Shown piece after piece: positions 43,359-49,045 of a stretch of 49,045 bases of DNA. The notes below the pieces were generated by a model. That model was given only the letters and a program-made list of their open reading frames with translations. It did not search any database and was not told the origin of the DNA. This DNA comes from Pseudoneurospora amorphoporcata (Eukaryota > Ascomycota > Sordariomycetes > Sordariales > Sordariaceae): contig MU859293.1 in assembly GCA_033297205.1 (NCBI GenBank), positions 1 through 49,045 on the forward strand, in the 5' to 3' direction. Position numbers and translations under genes: made by a program. How positions within the stretch are numbered: position 1 is the stretch's first letter; each line of letters starts with the position of its first letter.

Positions 43359-43673
43359 ATGGCCGGAGTCCGTCGTCTCCGACTGCTCCTCGGTGCCCTC
43401 GTAGTGGCCTGGTGGGCCACCCAGCAACTTCGCCAGTGGCAGGTGTATTCGGACCACATTGCGGCGGCCCTGGATCACCAAGAGAACGGCGTGGCCAATA
43501 TCGCCGGGACGGGGACGGGGGCGGGAGCCAGAATCCACAGAGGGGAAACCGTCTACCTCTAAATCCAGCACAATTCGCACAAGGACAAGATGGAGGACCG
43601 GGAGGACGAAGGCCAGGGCACAATCGACAAAATAGAGAATTTCTGGGGCCAAAAAGGGCTCACTGACGACTAG
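43359..43673 (+). pseudogene. small membrane-anchored protein gene with one in-frame stop
   Basis: ATG at 43359 in ideal context (CACCATGGCC) opens MAGVRRLRLLLGALVVAWWA, a signal anchor or signal peptide, then QQLRQWQVYSDHIAAALDHQ and a Gly-rich stretch to GETVYL. A TAA at 43560-43562 interrupts the frame, which continues as IQHNSHKDKMEDREDEGQG to NFWGQKGLTDD and TAG at 43671. The part after the stop is acidic, charged and protein-like in the same frame, so the TAA probably arose by C-to-T change of CAA. With it the product has 67 residues, without it 104. Family unknown. Confidence 0.45.
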
Positions 43674-43679
43674 TCAGCC

Positions 43680-44202
43680 AAAAACAACATCGTTTCGTCC
43701 CGTGCCATTCAAGCCCCTGCTTCCATCGTAACTCTCTCGTGATCCTTTGCACAGTAGAGGTAATCTTGCTCGTAGGCGAACGTGGAAGGCTCTCGTTCTG
43801 GAACACTTGGATTCTCCACGAAAATCCCAAGAGAAAGTGCTCGCCTTGACGGTAGTGTACGTGATGATATTATGCACTTCCTCCCGGTTATGAGCTCTTG
43901 CAAGCCTTCCATCTCGAGTGGCTTCTTTCTTCAGTGCGGAGTGCCTCAGGCGTGCTTCCATTGCTTCTCCTCCAGGTTTCTCCCATGAAAGTACGTGGAA
44001 GGCTTCCAACCGAGCGACACAAGATAAGGAAAAAGGGATAGTGTGACTGGAAGAGACGTGGATGCTTCCTGATACTCCTCACGATCACGTTGGTGGTTGG
44101 TTCAGGACCTTTTCCGAGTCTTTCTTGACGCATCTGGACACCTTCCGAGTTCGCTCTTGATGCCTCCGCACCTCTCGTGATACAGAGCCTGGCAGTGCCT
44201 GG
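43680..44202. other. spacer, no supportable gene
   Basis: No recognisable coding or RNA feature. Confidence 0.4.
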
Positions 44203-44207
44203 CTCAG

Positions 44208-44518
44208 TGTGACGAACCGTTACAGGCACAAGAGTATATCGCTGGGATGTAGAACAACGGTAGTAGTAGCCAAAAGGTACTGGTAGATTGTAGAAACTAT
44301 TGCTTGCTGAACAGCCCAGTATTCGGAAGGCCTGAGAGGCCGTCCTTATATACTGGCTGCTTCAGTATGCGCCGTTGCGCCGGGGAGGCCACCGCCGGCC
44401 TCCCGGCGCCTTTTAAGCCGTGGCCGCGGCGCCGTTAGCTCACGGCGCCGGCGCCCGGCGCGGCTCTGATTGGTCTAACTAGGTGCTTACATAAATGATC
44501 CCTTATTGGATCGTAACA
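44208..44518 (-). mobile_element. solo LTR (311 bp) with CTCAG target duplication
   Basis: On the minus strand it begins TGTTACGATCC and ends GGTTCGTCACA. A perfect 5-bp repeat CTCAG flanks it (44203-44207 and 44519-44523). A TATATAAGG box lies inside at about 44344-44352 in the same orientation. No internal retrotransposon sequence adjoins, so it is a solo LTR. The centre is unusually GC-rich (about 44360-44465). Confidence 0.9.
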
Positions 44519-44523
44519 CTCAG

Positions 44524-46200
44524 CAATGACTACGCCAGACAAGTCCGGTTCTGTTGCTTCGTATTGCCGTTCTAACACGGGTACTTGACCACGGTGCCTG
44601 CTCGTCCACTAACGCGGGATCGCAAAATACAGCTTGCAAGTGAGCCGAGCTTGGCCAAAGTCTGAGTACACGCCTTCTCTTTCTTGGGCTTCTTTGCCAA
44701 ACCCAGTGCCAACAACATCTTGCTTTCTCGGACATGAAGCTCTGAAGTTCAATCCTCGGCGCCCACCAGCTTTCAACGGTCATGTCCTTTCTATTCCAAG
44801 CAGTCCGTGGCTGCCTGGTAGAGCGCGTTCACTGTTTGCTGTCCCTTCTTTGAAGAAGATGATGTTGATGGAATTGCCAGGCTCAGACGGTAAATCAGGA
44901 CCAAAAACGTTGCTGCAAGACGAAATGCGTGCAGCATTGGACAGGCACGTCGGAGGCACTGTGGCGAAGAGGTGCAGCGCAGTCAAGGGCAGCGCGCGAG
45001 TTGCATGCTCCCAGATGATCCAAGAATTCCTATAAGACAGCCCATGCCCCCATGCTTCTGTGGTCCCTTTTTTCTTCTCCATTCGGTTCTCATCATCATC
45101 CCATCTTCCAATCTTTCAAATAATACCAACACTCAACCATCTTCAACTCCACTTCTTCAATGGCATAATGGTCCACTTTTCTCTCTCTTTGCTTCCAGCA
45201 CCCGCCTCACGCCCCATCCAGCGCCTGATATACCTCCAAGCTCGGTTTGTCTTTGGGCTGCCGCCTCATCATTACCTCTTTTTGGTCCATCCTTACCATC
45301 ATTTCTCCATCCATTATCGTCGCTTTTGGTCCAACAGCTTGTTATCACCTGCTTCAACCTACGGCATCTTCCAGTCCTCTCGCTTTCGGCTCATGTCTCA
45401 CCACCTGACATATGGTATGTCCTCCGACTGGTTCCCCCTCGAGAGGTCGAAGTCTTGTGGCATCTTCTGACATTGGCTCTGTCGCGTCACGCAGCCCTTC
45501 GTAATCATGGCCTACATCTACCTTAAGGTACATACTTTGAAGCGACTATGCTGGTCATTACAGCCCAGCTTGTGATTGCCAGTATCGATTGCACGGTCAG
45601 TTTCCTCCAGGTGCAAGACTTCGGTCTTTTGCTTCTCTCTCTCTGGCTTCAACGCTCGCATGCTGACCACCATCGCAACGCAGGTCACAGAACCGCAGAG
45701 CCTCGTCCATGGGCGAGCCCACCTTGACCCTACAGCTGTTCCAGTTACAGTCCCGCCCCTGCTAACCGGGGGCGTGGCACTTCCTCCGGCATTACCTCCT
45801 GCATTTATGCGCCTAGCCACCGTCTTCGCACACACTTCAACCTATGGCAGAACAACCACCAGCCTCAGCATGGCGAACAACCACCACGACCTCGGGCCGT
45901 CGCTGAGCGCCTCGCAGTCATGTTCTGCCACCGGGATTTAACATCAACATCATCAATAACAACATCCCTAGCATCATCGATAACATCATCCGTGCCACAG
46001 AATTGGCTTCCATTTTGCTCCAGCTGGCGCCGGGGAGGACAGCCCCAACAACAATGTCTAGGGCACCGGCGCCAGCTGGACACCACTTGAAGAGGCAAAC
46101 ACAGCAGTGGGACAACCTCCCGTCCACAGGCATTGACAGGTGCTTCTGCCTCTGGACAAAGTGGTCGAACACTTGCATTAATAGGAAAATGATCCCTCAG
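44524..46200. other. spacer, no supportable gene
   Basis: An open frame at about 44634-45035 has no early ATG. CT-rich tracts at 45060-45300 resemble fungal leaders but no matching coding exon could be assigned; short donor- and acceptor-like sites near 45520-45680 do not yield a convincing protein. Confidence 0.35.
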
Positions 46201-46209
46201 AAAACAGTT

Positions 46210-46668
46210 TTTCCACGATAACCGTGACCGTACGGCGGCATCCGTTCAGCTCAGAGTAACAGTTCTCTACAAAATAACCGTACACTTTAGGATAACCGTT
46301 CTAAGGGGATCCCTAAGCTCTAATTGGCTGGAAGAAAACTAGGGCGCCATATGCGTCGGGCAGGAGCCAAGAATAACGAAAGAGAATTAAAAAAACTCTT
46401 TTAAAAAAGGACGATAAAAAGAGAAGGTAGGAAGGACTCGGGGAGTCCTACTTCAGCCAGTGCATTTGCTAGTATGTAAATTAATTAAAATTGTATATAT
46501 TAAAAAATTATAGTAGTCATCCAATTTATTGCAGTATATTAACCTTCTTATATGCAAATATATTTATTGAAAATACTACGTGCGAAGGAAAAGTTTATAA
46601 TACCGCTAAATTAATCTATGGAGGAAGTTAGTATATATTCTATTATTGTATTTCGTACCGTCGACAAC
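46210..46668. other. AT-rich block, likely decayed repeat
   Basis: A sharp drop in GC begins near 46210, with repeated GATAACCGT motifs at 46213, 46262 (AATAACCGT) and 46281. No coding frame. Probably part of a mutated transposon; its ends were not found. Confidence 0.45.
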
Positions 46669-46673
46669 GAGGG

Positions 46674-46904
46674 TGTCACAGGCTTAGCTTGTGACTGCAC
46701 GTGATTGGCATACTGCCATTCACGTGCTTGTGCCAGTGTTGTGGTCGCTGCTGAGACTACTACAACACTGCCAGATGACTGACCAGAACGCCCATATAAG
46801 GCTGGTCATCTGGGCACAACTTTCACCTTTCTTCTTTCTTCCTTCGTGCAATTACACATATCTCAACCTACTACCTACCCTGCTCTTGGCTATCCCCCGT
46901 GATA
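46674..46904 (+). mobile_element. solo LTR (231 bp) with GAGGG target duplication
   Basis: Begins TGTCACAGGC and ends CCCGTGATA, with perfect GAGGG repeats at 46669-46673 and 46905-46909. A CCATATAAGG box lies at 46793-46802. Related to the LTR at 47114. Confidence 0.85.
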
Positions 46905-46909
46905 GAGGG

Positions 46910-47108
46910 GGGATACTTAATTGTATTAAGTTATTTAATATTATTAATTGTAGATATTATATATAATAGATTATATATTGTATATTCATATCAATGTATC
47001 TTATTATTTAGTAATTATAATTGAATATAAAGAGTAATAGTATGGAATTATTATATATATAAACAGCTAATAAAAGTATTGTATAGGAATAGGATATAGG
47101 TATAAGAT
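46910..47108. other. very AT-rich spacer between LTRs
   Basis: About 200 bp of TATTA-type sequence without features. Confidence 0.6.
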
Positions 47109-47113
47109 AGTAC

Positions 47114-47346
47114 TATCACAGGATTACCTATGATGGCACTGGTGATGCGCTGCACGACTGGCACAGTCATCGAGTCTCCATTGGCCATTGGCCAATAGGA
47201 TCGCACGCATGCATGCACCAGTGGGCCTCAGTCTGGATCCGGGGCATCCCTATATCCAGACCGCACACCTCCCTCTCTTCCCTTCCTCTCTCCTCGTACA
47301 ACTACGTATGTCACATCTACCCCCTACCTCGTCCTGTACCGTGATA
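47114..47346 (+). mobile_element. solo LTR (233 bp) with AGTAC target duplication
   Basis: Diverged relative of the LTR at 46674: starts TATCACAGG, ends CCGTGATA, and shares the CTACCTC..CTGT(A)CC end region. Perfect AGTAC repeats flank it (47109-47113 and 47347-47351). Confidence 0.82.
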
Positions 47347-47354
47347 AGTACTAA

Positions 47355-47736
47355 TGTTACAAACGTCAAGCGAAATAACAGGAGCCAACCAAGCTACTGG
47401 GATACAACAGCCACGTGAAGGCTGGGCAATGTAACTATGACAAGGATGCGGGCTTATGGTGGTGAGCCAGGCTTATGAAGGTGAGCCAGCTCAGGGCTCA
47501 TGAGCCAGTTCGTGGTCAATGAGCCAGACGCATGTAATTAGAGACACCAGAGTATAAAGGGACGACTGGAGAACTCAGATTGTCAGATAGTTCTGCAGTA
47601 GTCAACAGATCATCATCATTGAGACTAGTATAACGCTACTATACTTGTCGTGAACCTTTGGGCTTCATTGAACGTCTTCTGATAGTCTTCACCTTTAGCT
47701 ATCCTATTTAGGCAGATCAGACTGCCGTTCGTCACA
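47355..47736 (+). mobile_element. solo LTR (382 bp) with ACTAA target duplication
   Basis: Starts TGTTACAAACG, ends GTTCGTCACA, with ACTAA at 47350-47354 and 47737-47741. TATAAAGGG at 47553-47561 marks the sense strand. It stands only 8 bp from the previous LTR and its left target repeat overlaps that LTR's right one. Confidence 0.88.
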
Positions 47737-48027
47737 ACTAATTGTAATTACGGAGTCGTAAATTAGTAAATAGTAGTATAATAATTTAATTGCAGTATAT
47801 AAGACGCTAAGATTAATTATAAGAATCTTTCTATAACATAGTTATGTCCTATAATATTAATAATTTAATACGTTCTACTTCTCTATATTTATACTTCCGG
47901 CGACGCTTTTTTAATCCTTCATCAGCGGATTTGGTTTAGTTTTACTAAGGTTGTATATTGGGCGGAGTATTTGTAAATTTGTATTTATATTTGCTTTAGA
48001 ATTAAAAAAAGCAAAGAGGAGAGATAT

Positions 48028-48372
48028 TGTGACGAACGGCAGTCTGATCTGCCTAAGTGAGATAGCTGAAGGTAGTAACTATCAGAGTCGTTCAGTGAAG
48101 CCAAAAGGTTCACAACAAGTATGGTATCGTTATACTGGTCTCGGTGATAAAAATCAATTAACTACTGTCAAACTATCTAACAATCTAAGTTCTCTAGTCG
48201 TCCCTTTATACTCCATGCCTCTATAGCTGATTCTTATGTCTTAATGCCTATGGTGATGATGCTCACCCGTGGTGTTGGCTCACTGGTGAGCACCTGCTCA
48301 CCGTGAGCTTTTGGGCGGGGCTGTTGGGTCCCGAAGGCTTGAGCGACCCCTGTGTCGCTTAAGTTCGTAACA
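48028..48372 (-). mobile_element. solo LTR (345 bp), inverted copy of the 47355 family
   Basis: Starts TGTGACGAAC and ends GTTCGTAACA on the plus strand. Its first about 190 bp are the diverged reverse complement of 47550-47736, including the TATAAAGGGACGACT promoter region. The flanks GATAT and GATGA do not form a clean duplication, so an end may be altered. Confidence 0.78.
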
Positions 48373-49045
48373 GATGATTTTATTCGAATTTATTCGTTTA
48401 AATAACCGTTGTTGAAAATTTCTACCATATATAACCCTAACCATCATAAGGAGGTGTGAGGGTAGCTGGGTACGTACCAGGCGGCCTAGAAAGGTCCAGA
48501 AACGACGTGGCGTTGACCAGGGTCGATGGCGTGACCCAGGTAAATAAAGGAGGTAAAGGATTCTTTTAACCTCGAAAGATTCTTTCAATCTCGAAAGCCT
48601 TTCAACTTCGGAAAAGGATTTCTTAGTCTAAACGTTTACGTACGAGATGAAAAAAAACCATCTTCTAAACTGTCGGAAATGGAAGAATCCGAGGGAGCCG
48701 ACGGATTTTTCATAACTTAACCAGGTGGCCCAGAAAGTCTACAAGAAAGTAGGTTTCTTTGAAGAAAGAAAAGGTTTTATATAGCTTATTAGACACTTCC
48801 TCATATCTTTACCAATTAAAAAGCCTACACATACAAACAAAATACCGTTCTACTCCTTTTTGAGTACCCTACACACCTATGCCTTCGGAAATTTCCATTT
48901 CCTACCAGGCTAGCCTTTTCCTCTACAAAGAAAGGATAGATCATTTTTACCTTTGTTTGCTGCAATGCCCTAACTAGCCTATGATGATAGTACTAGTATA
49001 GGGATGCTACAGTGAACTATGCACTTGTAGCTGAGCGGAGCGGAA
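48373..49045. other. AT-rich repeat-like DNA to window end
   Basis: Includes short internal repeats (CCAGG(C/T)GGCC(T/C)AGAAAG at 48477 and 48720; TCGAAAG repeats at 48572-48598). No gene. Probably decayed retroelement DNA. Confidence 0.4.

Noticed and set aside
44360..44465. GC-rich palindromic block as a replication origin or terminator
   Set aside because: It lies wholly inside a solo LTR bounded by a perfect target duplication, so the LTR explains it.
1..49045. CRISPR array, bacterial operon or prophage content
   Set aside because: Spliceosomal introns, eukaryotic tRNA relic, GPI-anchored wall enzyme and snoRNAs show nuclear fungal DNA; no repeat-spacer pattern is present.

Overview
The window looks like nuclear DNA of a filamentous ascomycete, most likely a Sordariomycete. 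The evidence is short spliceosomal introns with GTAAGT-type donors, CTAAC/CTGAC branch sites and CAG acceptors, a GH72 cell-wall transglycosylase with a CBM43 domain, a BYS1-domain secreted protein, several MITE and LTR remnants, and a dispersed palindrome-like motif around GGTACCT(A)AGGT. Protein-gene density is very low. Only two protein genes can be named with confidence: the GH72 glucanosyltransferase (17860-19553, minus) and the BYS1-domain protein (13303-13791, minus). A few small unrecognised genes are plausible (9232-9615, 22771-23109, 38133-38811, 43359-43673).

The most striking region is 28.3-34.8 kb on the minus strand. It is a chain of about 22 very short exons (25-205 nt) separated by 205-360-nt introns with good splice signals. 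Almost every intron carries a box C/D snoRNA-like module: box C TGATGA and box D CTGA, often closed by a 4-7-bp terminal stem, with internal D' and C' boxes. One module (29271-29382) has a guide exactly complementary to a conserved 18S rRNA segment and is the snR41/U62 type. Most others fall into families that keep the scaffold but differ in their guides. I read this as one or two non-coding snoRNA host genes that grew by tandem duplication of exon-intron units. A CT-rich leader with a TATA-like box lies at 34831-34840, and a second TATA box lies at 33018-33024.

Several intervals are graveyards of short pieces of housekeeping genes. At 26.8-27.9 kb there are fragments of dihydrolipoyl dehydrogenase, NAP1 and a BET-type bromodomain protein. 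At 40.9-41.85 kb there are fragments of DAHP synthase and of the mitochondrial aspartate-glutamate carrier, out of their normal order. At 5.3-5.5 kb there is a second DAHP synthase end. A tRNA-Lys(CTT) relic lies at about 11.96-12.04 kb.

Mobile elements: three MITE-like inverted-repeat elements, each with a different target-site duplication (9 bp Mutator-type at 12578-13112, TA mariner-type at 15038-15311, 8 bp hAT-type at 23702-24119), and five solo LTRs (44208-44518, 46674-46904, 47114-47346, 47355-47736, 48028-48372), four of which keep perfect 5-bp duplications. From 46.2 kb to the end the DNA is mostly AT-rich, consistent with a repeat-rich and possibly RIP-affected block.

The remaining DNA is mostly long gene-poor spacer in which I see no supportable coding or RNA gene.
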